From contig NZ_CP080383.1 in the NCBI RefSeq assembly GCF_019443325.1, positions 806,001-870,000 of the forward strand: a stretch of DNA of 64,000 bases, read 5' to 3'. The translations under genes were made by a program, and so were the position numbers. A model generated the notes under the pieces. That model was not told where the DNA came from. It did not search any database and saw only the letters and a list, made by a program, of their open reading frames with translations. This DNA is from Cryobacterium sp. PAMC25264. Its GTDB lineage: Bacteria; Actinomycetota; Actinomycetes; Actinomycetales; Microbacteriaceae. Below are positions 37,824 to 46,795 of the stretch, piece after piece; position 1 is the first letter of the stretch, and the number at the start of each line of letters is the position of its first letter.

Positions 37824-39059
37824 GTGACCCGTACCTCCCCGCCCCCGCCGGCAGCGACGCCGGCCGGCCGCTTCGGCATCCGTCGCAACCTGCTGCGCCC
37901 CGACGACTCGGAGGCCGCCGATCGCGTCACCTACGTGGAGCTGTTCTTCGACCTGATCTTCGTCTTCGCGCTCACCCAGCTCTCCCGCTACCTGTATGAG
38001 AACCAGTCCTGGGAGGGCGCCCTGGAGTCGGCGATGCTCGTGCTCGCCCTGTGGTGGCTCTGGGTGTACACGACCTGGGTGACCAACTGGCTCGACCCGG
38101 CCAAGCTGCCCGTGCGCGGCGTGGTGCTGGGCCTGTCGCTCGTGGGTTTCGTGGTGAGCGTCTCGATCTACGAGTCGTTCGGTGACCGCGGCATCGTCTT
38201 CGCGCTCGCGTACACCGTGCTGCAACTGGGCCGAACCGCCTTCATGCTGCTCGCCGTGGCCCGGCACGACCCGGAGCTGCGCCGCACCTTCGTGCGGATC
38301 CTGGCCTGGCTGGCCCTATCCAGCGTGTTCTGGATCGTCGGCGCGCTGCTGCCGCTGCCGTACCGGTTGCCGCTCTGGCTGCTCGCCCTGGCCATCGAGT
38401 ACCTCTCCGCCGGGGTGGGTTTCCGGGTGCCGGGGCTCGGCGCCTCCGGCGTCGACCAGTGGGACCTCTCCGGCCCGCACATCGCCGAGCGCAGCGCCCT
38501 GTTCGTGATCATCGCCCTGGGCGAATCGCTGCTGGTGACCGGGTTCGCGTTCGTCGACAAGGAATCGTCGGCGGAGAGCATCTTGGGCATGCTGCTCGCG
38601 TTCGGCGCGAGCGTGGCCATGTGGTGGCTGTACTTCGACCACAGCGAACGCGCCGGCGCCAAGGCCATCGCCGCCGCGGCCGAGCCGGGCCGCATCGCCC
38701 GGCTGGCGTACACCTATGTGCACGCGGTGATCATCGCCGGCATCGTGCTCACCTCGGTGGCCGACAAGGAGGTGCTCTCGCATCCGCACGCCGACATGAC
38801 CCTGTCGACCGCCGTGGTGCTGGTGGGCGGTCCGCTGCTCTATGTGGCGGGGATGCTGCTGTTCCGCCTGGTCGTGGCACGGGAGCTGCTCGTGTCGTAC
38901 CTGGTGGGCATCGGGGCGCTGCTGCTGGCGTTCGCGGCGGCTTTCGCGCTCACCCCGCTGCAGCTGGGCGCGGTGACCACCGGGGTGCTCGTGATCGTGG
39001 CCGGCTGGGAGACCGTGGTGCGGGTACGCGCCGGCACCGACGACAAGAAGGCCGGCTGA
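37824..39059 (+). CDS. LtrA-family (low temperature requirement A) membrane protein
   Basis: This 411-residue polytopic protein has about ten membrane segments. The family entry motif is YVELFFDLIFVFALTQLSRY near residue 35. IALGESLLVTGFAFVDKES and WWLYFDHSERAGAKAIAAAA are also typical. LtrA was named in Listeria for growth at low temperature; its biochemical function is unknown. GTG 37824 has a GGGGGAG ribosome site. The gene interrupts the xerD-parA neighbourhood and is bracketed by two 70-base direct repeats. Confidence 0.85.
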   Translation: MTRTSPPPPAATPAGRFGIRRNLLRPDDSEAADRVTYVELFFDLIFVFALTQLSRYLYENQSWEGALESAMLVLALWWLWVYTTWVTNWLDPAKLPVRGVVLGLSLVGFVVSVSIYESFGDRGIVFALAYTVLQLGRTAFMLLAVARHDPELRRTFVRILAWLALSSVFWIVGALLPLPYRLPLWLLALAIEYLSAGVGFRVPGLGASGVDQWDLSGPHIAERSALFVIIALGESLLVTGFAFVDKESSAESILGMLLAFGASVAMWWLYFDHSERAGAKAIAAAAEPGRIARLAYTYVHAVIIAGIVLTSVADKEVLSHPHADMTLSTAVVLVGGPLLYVAGMLLFRLVVARELLVSYLVGIGALLLAFAAAFALTPLQLGAVTTGVLVIVAGWETVVRVRAGTDDKKAG

Positions 39060-39065
39060 CCGCCG

Positions 39066-39135
39066 CCGCAACTGGTGCCGAAGCGGACAACTGGTCCCGG
39101 CGCACCGGGCGCACTCGTCCGCACGGGGACCAGTT
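39066..39135. repeat. 70-base direct repeat, copy downstream of ltrA
   Basis: Partner of 37676-37745. Within this copy AACTGGTCC near 39090 and GGACCAGTT (39127-39135) form an inverted repeat, so the unit is also internally palindromic. It ends about 140 bases before parA. Confidence 0.7.
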
Positions 39136-39274
39136 AGCGTGTGAGGGGGTGGATGCCGCGGACGGGCTGCTTCCGGGGCCGAAGGGACGGCACACCGGGG
39201 ATCTTGGCGGGGGCGGGCGTGGCGGCTCGGTACAATCGACCAAGTGAATCGCATGACGGATCGAGGACAGCCCA

Positions 39275-40162
39275 GTGGCGCGTAAGACGGATAGCCGGAC
39301 GCAGCTTCCCGGACTCGAGGAACTCCCCACCGGCGCAACCGGACGACCGGTGCAGGTGTTCGACGAGCCTGCCCCGCTGAAGAGCCACGGGCCGGCACGC
39401 ATCGTGTCGTTGTGCAACCAGAAGGGCGGCGTCGGCAAGACGACGACCACCATCAACCTGGGCGCAGCGCTGGCCGGCTACGGCCGCCGGGTTCTCGCCA
39501 TCGACTTCGACCCGCAGGGCGCCCTGTCGGCCGGTCTCGGCGTGCCCACGCACGATGTCACCACCATCTACGACCTGCTCCTGAGCGGCTCCAAGGACCC
39601 GCACGAGGCCATCCAACAGACCTCGGTAGAGGGCCTGGACATCATCCCGGCCAACATCGACCTCTCCGCCGCGGAGGTGCACCTCGTCAACGAGGTGGCT
39701 CGCGAGCAAATTCTCGCGCGGGTGCTGCGCAAGGTCTCCAACGACTACGACGTGATCCTGATCGACTGCCAGCCGTCGCTGGGCATCCTCACCGTCAACG
39801 CCCTCACCGCCAGCCACGGGGTGCTCATCCCGCTCGAGTGCGAGTTCTTCGCCCTGCGCGGCGTGGCCCTGCTCATCGAGACCATCGACAAGGTGCGCGA
39901 CCGGCTCAACCCGGCCATCGAACTCGACGGCATCCTGGCCACCATGTACGACTCCCGCACCCTGCACTCGCGTGAGGTTCTCGAGCGAGTCGTCGACGCG
40001 TTCGGTGACCGGGTGCTCGACACCGTCATCGGGCGCACCGTCAAGTTTCCGGATGCCAGTGTCGCGGGGGTGCCGATCACCGAGTTCGCTCCGGAGCACG
40101 CCGCCGCCAAGGCCTACAAGCAGGCGGCGCGGGAACTGATCCAGCGTGGCGCGGTCGCCTAA
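39275..40162 (+). CDS. ParA/Soj-like ATPase
   Basis: This 295-residue protein has the deviant Walker A of ParA ATPases (CNQKGGVGKTTTTINLGAAL), the IDFDPQGALSAGLGV loop and IDCQPSLGILTVNALTA. The N-terminal extension of about 45 residues is Thr/Pro-rich. Its place next to scpAB rather than parB/oriC marks it as the second Soj-like protein of actinobacteria (Rv1708 type). That group is linked to chromosome organisation, but its exact role is not settled. It starts at GTG 39275 and overlaps scpA. Confidence 0.88.
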   Translation: MARKTDSRTQLPGLEELPTGATGRPVQVFDEPAPLKSHGPARIVSLCNQKGGVGKTTTTINLGAALAGYGRRVLAIDFDPQGALSAGLGVPTHDVTTIYDLLLSGSKDPHEAIQQTSVEGLDIIPANIDLSAAEVHLVNEVAREQILARVLRKVSNDYDVILIDCQPSLGILTVNALTASHGVLIPLECEFFALRGVALLIETIDKVRDRLNPAIELDGILATMYDSRTLHSREVLERVVDAFGDRVLDTVIGRTVKFPDASVAGVPITEFAPEHAAAKAYKQAARELIQRGAVA

Positions 40163-41039
40163 GCGGCTTTCGGCCGTTCCGGCCACCGCCGCGGCGACAA
40201 CCCCGGCCGCTTCCGGCACGGCCGGCCCGCTGGTTGACGCCGGCGGCGGGATACCGGCGCCCGGCTTCTCCGTGGCGCTGCAGAACTTCGAGGGACCGTT
40301 CGACCTGCTGCTGTCGCTGATCGGCAAGCACGAGCTCGACATCACCGAGATCTCGCTGAGCCGGGTCACCGACGAGTTCATCGCCTACCTGCGCGGCCTG
40401 GATGCCGCCGAGGAACTGGACCAGGCCACCGAGTTCCTCGTGGTGGCCGCCACCCTGCTCGACCTCAAGCTGGTGGGCCTGTTGCCCCAGGGCGAGCTGG
40501 TGGATGCCGAGGACGTGGCGTTGCTGGAGGCCCGCGACCTGCTCTTCGCCCGGCTGCTGCAGTACCGGGCATTCAAGACCGCGTCGGCATGGTTCCTCGA
40601 GAACCTCGAACACGAGGCCACCCGGCACGTGCGGTCGGTGCGGCTCGAGGAGAAGTACCGCACGACGACCCCGGAGCTGGTCTGGACGCTCTCGCTGGCC
40701 GACTTTGGCGCCCTGGCCGCGCTGGCCCTCACGCCGCGCGAGCTGCCGACTGTGGGGCTGGAACATTTGCACGCGCCGCTGGTGAGCATCCGGGAGCAGG
40801 CGGCGATCGTCGTGGCGATGCTGCGGGCCAACCAGAGCCTCACGTTTCGGGAGCTGATCGTGGACTGCGCCCAGAAGGGGCAGGTCATCGCCCGGTTCCT
40901 CGCTGTGCTCGAGCTGTACCGACACGGCGCCCTCACCTTCGACCAGCTGGAACCGCTCGGGGAGCTCAGTCTGCACTGGGACGCCGACGGCTGGTCGGAC
41001 GACAACCTCGCGAATCTCGGAGCCGACTATGACGCCTGA
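40146..41039 (+). CDS. scpA: Segregation and condensation protein A
   Basis: ScpA (297 residues) is the kleisin that bridges the SMC heads. The N-terminal Smc-binding part carries FEGPFDLLLSLIGKHELDIT and TDEFIAYLRGLDAAEEL, with EFLVVAATLLDLK. The C-terminal winged helix has LTFRELIVDCAQKGQVIARF and LAVLELYRHGALTFDQ. A poorly conserved Ala/Thr-rich segment precedes the core. It overlaps parA by 17 bases and scpB by 11. Confidence 0.93.
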   Translation: MARSPKRLSAVPATAAATTPAASGTAGPLVDAGGGIPAPGFSVALQNFEGPFDLLLSLIGKHELDITEISLSRVTDEFIAYLRGLDAAEELDQATEFLVVAATLLDLKLVGLLPQGELVDAEDVALLEARDLLFARLLQYRAFKTASAWFLENLEHEATRHVRSVRLEEKYRTTTPELVWTLSLADFGALAALALTPRELPTVGLEHLHAPLVSIREQAAIVVAMLRANQSLTFRELIVDCAQKGQVIARFLAVLELYRHGALTFDQLEPLGELSLHWDADGWSDDNLANLGADYDA

Positions 41040-41874
41040 TGCCGGTATGACGGATGCTGACCTTGAGAACTCGACCCAACGCCGGTCGAGCGTGTCGAGA
41101 CCTGGCGACTCGGTCTTGACGGGCTCGACCAGCGGGACGGGTGCGTCTGATGGGTCGGCTCGCGGGGTCTTGACGGGCGCGACCAGCGGGATGGGTGCGT
41201 CTGAGGGGTCGGCTCACGGGGTCTCGACGGGCTCGACCGGCAGGATGGGCGCGACCGAACGTGGGTCGAGCTTGTCGAGACCTGGTGCCCCGGTCTCGAC
41301 CGGCGACGAAGGCGCGGGCGAGGCGCCGCCGATCGAGCGGCGGCTCGAGGCGATTCTGATGGTGGCGGATGAGCCGCAGAGCCTGGTGCACCTGGCCAGC
41401 GCGGTCGGACATCCGCTGGTCGAGGTGCGCGAGGCCATTCTGCGGCTCGTCGCCGACTTCGACGGCGTCGACGGCACCGTACGGCGCGGCTTCGAACTGC
41501 GCGAGGTGGCCGGCGGCTGGCGGATCTACGTGCGCGCCGAACACGACCCCGTCGTGGCCGACTTCGTGCTCACCCAGAACCCCAGCAGGCTCTCCCAGGC
41601 CGCCTTGGAGACCCTCGCCGTGATCGCCTACAAGCAACCGATCAGCCGCGGCGCGGTAGCCTCGATCAGGGCCGTTAACGTCGACTCGGTGGTGCGCACC
41701 CTCCTGGGGCGCGGATTGATCACCGAAGCCTTCACCGATAGCGAGACCGGCGCGATCAATTACGCCACCACCGACCTGCTGCTCGTGCAGCTGGGAATCA
41801 ACTCGCTCGACGAGTTGCCACTAATTTCGCCGTTGCTCGCCGACGGTGCGAACGGATTCGAGGATCTACCATGA
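41029..41874 (+). CDS. scpB: Segregation and condensation protein B with repeat-derived N-terminal extension
   Basis: ScpB (281 residues as drawn) binds ScpA in the condensin complex. The conserved double winged-helix core begins near residue 100 (IERRLEAILMVADEPQSLVH) and contains LSQAALETLAVIAYKQPISR and RGAVASIRAVNVDSVVRTLL. The first 95 or so residues are Ser/Thr/Gly-rich and are encoded by dispersed TCGAG-type repeat DNA (41084-41300). No good alternative start lies between the repeats and the core, so the extension may really be translated. Confidence 0.9.
   Translation: MTPDAGMTDADLENSTQRRSSVSRPGDSVLTGSTSGTGASDGSARGVLTGATSGMGASEGSAHGVSTGSTGRMGATERGSSLSRPGAPVSTGDEGAGEAPPIERRLEAILMVADEPQSLVHLASAVGHPLVEVREAILRLVADFDGVDGTVRRGFELREVAGGWRIYVRAEHDPVVADFVLTQNPSRLSQAALETLAVIAYKQPISRGAVASIRAVNVDSVVRTLLGRGLITEAFTDSETGAINYATTDLLLVQLGINSLDELPLISPLLADGANGFEDLP
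41084..41295. repeat. Dispersed TCGAG-type repeats inside the scpB 5' end
   Basis: At least four words related to GGTCTCGACGGGCTCGACC occur in both orientations, with intervening GGATGGGTGCGTCTGA-like spacers repeated at about 60-base intervals. The same words occur at 26.6 and 51.6 kb outside genes. They run in frame through scpB. Confidence 0.75.
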
Positions 41875-42689
41875 CCGACCACAACGACGGCTACACCGAC
41901 ACCAGTAGCACCAACCCGGACTTTGCGACGAACCCCGAGGCCGCTGCCGACGGCATCCGCCTGCAGAAGGTGCTCTCCGCCGCGGGCGTGGCCTCGAGAA
42001 GAGTCAGCGAAGAGATGATCAGCTCCGGCCGCGTGCGGGTCAACGGCAAGGTCGTCACCGAACTCGGCCGCCGCGTGCACCCCGAGACCGACAAGATCGC
42101 CGTGGACAACGTGGCCGTGCAGCTGGACACCAGCCGCCGCTACGTGATGCTCAACAAGCCCGTCGGCGTGGTCTCCTCCATGCAGGACGAAAGCGGCCGG
42201 CCCGACCTCCGCCAGTTCACCGAGGGCTACGAGGAACGCCTCTTCAATGTGGGCCGCCTCGACGCCGCCACCAGCGGCCTGCTCATCCTCACCAACGACG
42301 GTGACCTCGCCCACGTGCTCGCGCACCCCTCCTTCGGCGTCGCCAAGACCTACATCGCCAAGGTGGAGGGCCGCGTCTCGGCGCAGACCATCGGCAAGTT
42401 GCAGAGTGGCATCGAGCTCGACGACGGCCCCATCGCCGCCGACAAGGCCCGCATCCTCACCAGCCCTCCCGGCGACGGCTTCACCCTCGTCGAGCTCACC
42501 CTGCACTCCGGCCGCAACCGCATCGTGCGACGGATGATGGACGCCGTCGGCCACCCCGTCGTCGACCTGGTTCGCCGCCAGTTCGGCCCGCTGCAGCTGG
42601 GCACCCTCCGGGCCGGCGCCGTGCGCGACCTCACTAAGGTGGAACTCGGTCAGCTGCTCACGGTGTCTCGCGCCGAAGTGCAGAAGTAG
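41871..42689 (+). CDS. rluB: 23S rRNA pseudouridine synthase RluB-like
   Basis: This 272-residue protein of the RsuA/RluB family has an N-terminal S4 domain (RLQKVLSAAGVASRRVSEEM, about 25-85). The catalytic domain carries the active aspartate in NVGRLDAATSGLLILTNDG, then LAHPSFGVAKTYIAKVEG and LHSGRNRIVRRMMDAVGHPV. It overlaps the scpB stop (ATGA). The acidic, Thr/Asn-rich N-terminal 25 residues are variable. Confidence 0.92.
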   Translation: MTDHNDGYTDTSSTNPDFATNPEAAADGIRLQKVLSAAGVASRRVSEEMISSGRVRVNGKVVTELGRRVHPETDKIAVDNVAVQLDTSRRYVMLNKPVGVVSSMQDESGRPDLRQFTEGYEERLFNVGRLDAATSGLLILTNDGDLAHVLAHPSFGVAKTYIAKVEGRVSAQTIGKLQSGIELDDGPIAADKARILTSPPGDGFTLVELTLHSGRNRIVRRMMDAVGHPVVDLVRRQFGPLQLGTLRAGAVRDLTKVELGQLLTVSRAEVQK

Positions 42690-42755
42690 AGCGCAGAAGT
42701 AGCCCCAGCAGCATCCGTTTCACCCCCTGTTAGCCGCGCAAGTTTGGAGCCGAAC

Positions 42756-43838
42756 GTGGTCGAGTCTCGCCTGATCGGGCCGGTGCGTGTCGTCGGCGCC
42801 GGGCTCCTGGGAACCAGCATCGGCCTGGGCCTCACCGCCCGCGGCCTCGACGTGATCCTCGCCGACGCCTCGCCGACCAACCTGTCGCTGGCCATCGACT
42901 ACGGCGCCGGCCGCGCCGCCACCCCCGGCGACACCCCGCAGCTCATCGTCGTGTGTGTGCCGCCGGACGTGACCGCCGACATCGTCGCCCGCGAGCTCGA
43001 GGCGTTCCCCGACGCGATCGTGACGGATGTGGCCAGCGTCAAGCTGGCCCCGCTCACGGAGCTCCGCGACCGCGGCGCCGACGTCTCCCGGTACATCGGG
43101 TCGCACCCGCTGGCCGGCCGCGAACGTGGCGGACCCCTCGCCGGCCGCGCTGACCTGTTCATCGGCCGGCCCTGGGTGGTCGCCGCGCACGACGCGATCA
43201 GCTACCAACGCGCCACCGCGATCGACGACCTCATCCTCGACCTCGGCGCCACCCTGGTGGAGATGAGCCCGGAGGACCACGACAACGCCGTCGCCCTGGT
43301 CTCGCATGTGCCCCAGGTGGTGTCCACCCTGATGGCCCGCCGGCTCACCGACGCCCCCGGCTCCGCGCTCAACCTCGCCGGCGGGGGAGTGCGCGACGTC
43401 ACCCGGGTCGCCGCGAGCGACCCCGAACTGTGGGTGCAGATCCTCGGCGCCAACCCCGCCCCGGTGCGGCAGATTCTGCTGGCCCTCCGCGATGACCTTG
43501 ACCGGTTCATCGACGCCCTCGCCGACCCCTCCGCCCCCGGCGCCCGCCGGCAGGTGGCCGAGGAGATCGCCGGCGGCAACACCGGCGTCGCTCGGCTGCC
43601 CGGCAAGCACGGTCAGGACCGCCGCTACTCCGTCATCACCGTGATGGTCGACGACACCCCCGGCCAGCTCGCCCGCCTCTTCAAGGAGATCGGCGAGGTG
43701 GGCGTCAACCTCGAGGACCTGCGCCTCGAGCACTCCCCGGGAGCCCAGATCGGGCTCGCCGAGATCAGCATCCTCCCCGAGGCGGTCAGCCGCCTCACCT
43801 CTGAGCTGGCCGCCCGCGGCTGGCGGATTGTCGGTTAG
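42756..43838 (+). CDS. tyrA: Prephenate dehydrogenase
   Basis: This 360-residue enzyme of tyrosine biosynthesis oxidatively decarboxylates prephenate. The N-terminal Rossmann motif is [36 protein letters not shown] lies in the substrate region. A C-terminal ACT domain ([20 protein letters not shown], about 285-360) suggests amino acid feedback. I chose GTG 42756 because TGGAG lies 6 bases upstream; TTG 42744 is an alternative. It sits between rluB and cmk, unlike in mycobacteria. Confidence 0.9.
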   Translation: MVESRLIGPVRVVGAGLLGTSIGLGLTARGLDVILADASPTNLSLAIDYGAGRAATPGDTPQLIVVCVPPDVTADIVARELEAFPDAIVTDVASVKLAPLTELRDRGADVSRYIGSHPLAGRERGGPLAGRADLFIGRPWVVAAHDAISYQRATAIDDLILDLGATLVEMSPEDHDNAVALVSHVPQVVSTLMARRLTDAPGSALNLAGGGVRDVTRVAASDPELWVQILGANPAPVRQILLALRDDLDRFIDALADPSAPGARRQVAEEIAGGNTGVARLPGKHGQDRRYSVITVMVDDTPGQLARLFKEIGEVGVNLEDLRLEHSPGAQIGLAEISILPEAVSRLTSELAARGWRIVG

Positions 43839-43842
43839 ACGT

Positions 43843-44526
43843 TTGAGCAAGCACTCCTACCCCCTGTTCGTCGCGATTGACGGGCCTGCCGGCAGCGGCA
43901 AGTCCAGCGTGAGCCGTGCCGTGGCCCGCAAGCTCGGCTACGGCTACCTCGACACCGGCGCCGCCTACCGGGCCCTCGCCTGGCACGTGCTGGCGCAGCA
44001 GATCGACGCGCAGGACGCGGATGCCGTCGCCGGCGCCCTGAACACCTTCGACTACACGATCGGCACCGAACCGGATGCCTACTTCGTGCGGGTGGGGCAG
44101 ACCGACATCACCGACGCCATCCGGGAACCGCAGATCTCGGCCGTGGTCAGCGCCATCGCCCGCGTCCCCGCGGTGCGCACGCACCTGACCGAGCTGTTCC
44201 GCGCCATCGCCCGGGCCGTTCCGCAGCCCGGCGTGGTGGTGGAGGGCCGTGACATCACCACCGTCGTGGCACCGGAGGCCGAGGTGCGCATTCTACTCAC
44301 AGCGACCGAAGAGGCTAGAATGGCTAGGCGCTCTGCGGAAATATCAACCCAATCAGCCCACACCGTTGCGGAACAGTTGCGATCGAGGGATCGCGCTGAC
44401 TCCCAGGTAGTGGAATTCATGAGCGCCGCAGACGGTGTGACCACCGTCGACTCCACCCATCTCGACTTCGACCAGACCATTGACGCGGTTGTAGAGGTCA
44501 TCAATACCGCGAGGAACTCGCAATGA
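43843..44526 (+). CDS. cmk: Cytidylate kinase
   Basis: Cmk (227 residues from TTG 43843; TTG 43828 is also in frame) phosphorylates CMP and dCMP. It has the P-loop [35 protein letters not shown], and the [20 protein letters not shown] and [15 protein letters not shown] segments. It overlaps der by 4 bases. Neither TTG has a good ribosome site, which suggests coupling to the upstream gene. Confidence 0.93.
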   Translation: MSKHSYPLFVAIDGPAGSGKSSVSRAVARKLGYGYLDTGAAYRALAWHVLAQQIDAQDADAVAGALNTFDYTIGTEPDAYFVRVGQTDITDAIREPQISAVVSAIARVPAVRTHLTELFRAIARAVPQPGVVVEGRDITTVVAPEAEVRILLTATEEARMARRSAEISTQSAHTVAEQLRSRDRADSQVVEFMSAADGVTTVDSTHLDFDQTIDAVVEVINTARNSQ

Positions 44527-46043
44527 CTAATCAATTCGACGACACGACGATCCCCGAACTCGACCCGGAAATCGCATCGCGCCTGACCGATCTCGACGAG
44601 GACGACGCGCTCATCTCGCAGCGCGCCACCGCTCTGCGTACCGGCCTGAACGAGTACGACCTCGACGACGAGGACTTCGACGTTCTCGACCACGTCTCCG
44701 ATGACCCCGACGCCATCACGTACCTGCCGGCCCTGCCGGTCATCGCGATCGTCGGCCGCCCCAACGTGGGCAAGTCCGCGCTCGTGAACCGGATCCTCGG
44801 CCGCCGCGAGGCCGTCGTGGAGGACACCCCCGGTGTGACCCGTGACCGGGTCACCTACAAGGGCGAGTGGCACGAACGCCGCTTCAGCCTCGTCGACACC
44901 GGCGGCTGGGAACCCGACGCCAAGGGCATCGACGCGTCCGTGGCCATGCAGGCCGAACTGGCCATCGAGCTGTGCGACGTCGTCATGTTCGTCGTGGACG
45001 CCAACGTGGGACCCACCTCCACCGACGAGGCCGTGGTCAAGTTGCTGCGTCGCAGCGGCAAGCCCGTCTTCCTCATCGCCAACAAGGTCGACGACATCCG
45101 TCAGGAGCCTGAAGCGGCCAGCCTGTGGGCGCTGGGCCTCGGCCAGCCCTGGCCGGTCTCCGCGCTGCACGGTCGCGGCGTCGCCGACCTGCTCGATGCG
45201 ATCCTCGAAGAGCTCCCCGAGATCTCCAACGTCGCCAAGCAGGAAGTCGGCGGCCCCCGCCGCGTCGCCATCCTCGGCCGCCCGAACGTGGGCAAGTCCA
45301 GCCTGCTGAACAAGGTCGTCGGCGAAGAGCGCGTGGTTGTCAACGCCCTCGCCGGCACCACCCGCGACCCGGTCGACGAGCAGGTTGAGCTCGGCGGGAA
45401 GGTCTGGCGTTTCGTCGACACCGCCGGCATCCGCCGTCGTGTGCACCTGTCCCAGGGCGCCGACTTCTACGCGTCGCTCCGCACGAGCGCCGCGCTGGAG
45501 AAGGCCGAAGTGGCCGTCGTGCTCATCGACGTCACCGAGGTCATCAGCGAGCAGGACGTGCGCGTCATCGACCTGGTACTCGAATCCGGCCGCGCCCTGG
45601 TTCTCGCCTTCAACAAGTGGGACCAGATCGACGACGACCGTCGCCGCTACCTCGAGCGTGAGATCGAGCAGGACCTGGCCCACGTGGCCTGGGCCCCGCG
45701 CGTGAACATCTCCGCCAAGACCGGCCGTCACATGGAGAAGCTGGTTCCGGCCCTCGAGCTCGCGCTCGAATCGTGGGACACCCGCGTCGCCACCGGCAAG
45801 TTCAACGCCTTCCTGGCCGAGCTGGCCGCGGAGCACCCGCACCCCGTGCGCAGCGGCAAGCAGCCGCGCATCCTGTTCGGCACCCAGGCGTCCAGCCGCC
45901 CGCCGACCTTCGTGATCTTCACCACCGGGTTCCTCGACCCGGGCTACCGCCGGTTCATCCAGCGTCGCCTGCGCGAGGTCTACGGCTTCGCCGGCAGCCC
46001 GATCAACATCAGCATGCGCGTGCGCGAGAAGCGCAAGCGCTAG
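44523..46043 (+). CDS. der: Ribosome assembly GTPase Der (EngA)
   Basis: Der (506 residues) has two tandem GTPase domains: G1 [18 protein letters not shown] and [17 protein letters not shown], with matching DTGGWE and DTAGIRRR switch motifs. A C-terminal KH-like domain ([20 protein letters not shown]) follows. It acts in 50S subunit maturation. An acidic N-terminal extension of about 65 residues precedes the first G domain, as in other actinobacteria. A terminator follows, closing this operon. Confidence 0.95.
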   Translation: MTNQFDDTTIPELDPEIASRLTDLDEDDALISQRATALRTGLNEYDLDDEDFDVLDHVSDDPDAITYLPALPVIAIVGRPNVGKSALVNRILGRREAVVEDTPGVTRDRVTYKGEWHERRFSLVDTGGWEPDAKGIDASVAMQAELAIELCDVVMFVVDANVGPTSTDEAVVKLLRRSGKPVFLIANKVDDIRQEPEAASLWALGLGQPWPVSALHGRGVADLLDAILEELPEISNVAKQEVGGPRRVAILGRPNVGKSSLLNKVVGEERVVVNALAGTTRDPVDEQVELGGKVWRFVDTAGIRRRVHLSQGADFYASLRTSAALEKAEVAVVLIDVTEVISEQDVRVIDLVLESGRALVLAFNKWDQIDDDRRRYLEREIEQDLAHVAWAPRVNISAKTGRHMEKLVPALELALESWDTRVATGKFNAFLAELAAEHPHPVRSGKQPRILFGTQASSRPPTFVIFTTGFLDPGYRRFIQRRLREVYGFAGSPINISMRVREKRKR

Positions 46044-46060
46044 GTCCTCAGGCCGCTGAC

Positions 46061-46105
46061 AACCGCACGCCGCCACCTTCGGGTGACGGCGTGCGGTTCT
46101 TTTTT
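46061..46105 (+). terminator. Rho-independent terminator after der
   Basis: AACCGCACGCCG (46061-46072) pairs perfectly with 46087-46098 and is followed directly by CTTTTTTT. It is a classical terminator for the rluB-der operon. Confidence 0.92.
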
Positions 46106-46203
46106 TGCTCGGATGCGCCGCCCGGCACCCCCGGACCCTCCGTTCTAGGCGCACAGCCCTAGTGGACGCCCCGTCGCCGGCCCACCAAAACTGGTGGTTT
46201 CGG

Positions 46204-46253
46204 CGCAAGGTTTGCGCAAGATTGCCGCAAGACGCCCGCAAGCCCGCCGCAAG
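46204..46253. promoter_or_regulatory. Five CGCAAG repeats at exact 11-base spacing
   Basis: CGCAAG starts at 46204, 46215, 46226, 46237 and 46248. The intervening 5 bases vary but are GC-rich. The period is close to one helical turn, so all copies lie on one DNA face. The array lies in the 690-base gap after the der terminator, about 540 bases before the glycosyltransferase start. It looks like a cooperative binding site for a response-regulator-like protein. Confidence 0.55.
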
Positions 46254-46535
46254 AACCACGGCTGTCCGACCGCGGATCCCAGTGCTGACGGGGATCTCGG
46301 ACCCGACCGGGCCCGCACCTCGTTCGGGGTACCCCCGGGGGAGGGGGCTTCTGTCGCCGCCGAGATTGATCTAGGTTTTGTACGTCGACAGAGTCCACCC
46401 GGCTCCACCGAACACCGCACGCCAACGGGCCCAACCCGGCCCGTGATCCACACCGAAGTGCACCATCCGACGTGCTCCACTCCTTTCGGGCTCCGGCCCG
46501 GTTCGACCCGCACCACCCAGCATCCACAGCACCAC

Positions 46536-46613
46536 CCGGGCCCCGAAGCCCGGTCACCCACCGGGCCCCGAAGCCCGGGCGTCAGATCGCCGTCGCACCA
46601 CCCGAAGGGTGCG
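46536..46613 (+). promoter_or_regulatory. Three consecutive CCGAA-loop hairpins in the glycosyltransferase leader
   Basis: Stems are 46536-46541/46548-46553, 46561-46566/46573-46578 (both CCGGGC/GCCCGG with loop CCCGAA) and 46594-46599/46608-46613 (CGCACC/GGTGCG). The last is followed by CTTTCT. They could attenuate transcription or shape the leader mRNA. The rest of the gap (46254-46535, 46614-46795) has no recognisable feature. Confidence 0.45.
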
Positions 46614-46795
46614 CTTTCTCCCTCCCGCAGTTCCCTAGTCGTCCGCTTCCTAGAGCGGCACTGGGTGCACCACGAAGCCTTCCGACATTTCCGCGTCCCC
46701 CTGCATTTCGTTGATACCTGGTCTTTACGAGAACCCGAAACTCTCGACCGTTGATCCAGCGAGATCCCTGGCCCTACCCCAAGGATGTAATTACT

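Noticed and set aside
44079..46259. Long open frame on the minus strand opposite cmk and der (726 codons)
   Set aside because: It is antisense to two clearly conserved genes, has Gly/Val/Asp-rich composition typical of mirrored high-GC codons, and shows no domain motif. Similar mirrored frames lie opposite pyrG, the glycosyltransferase gene and others.
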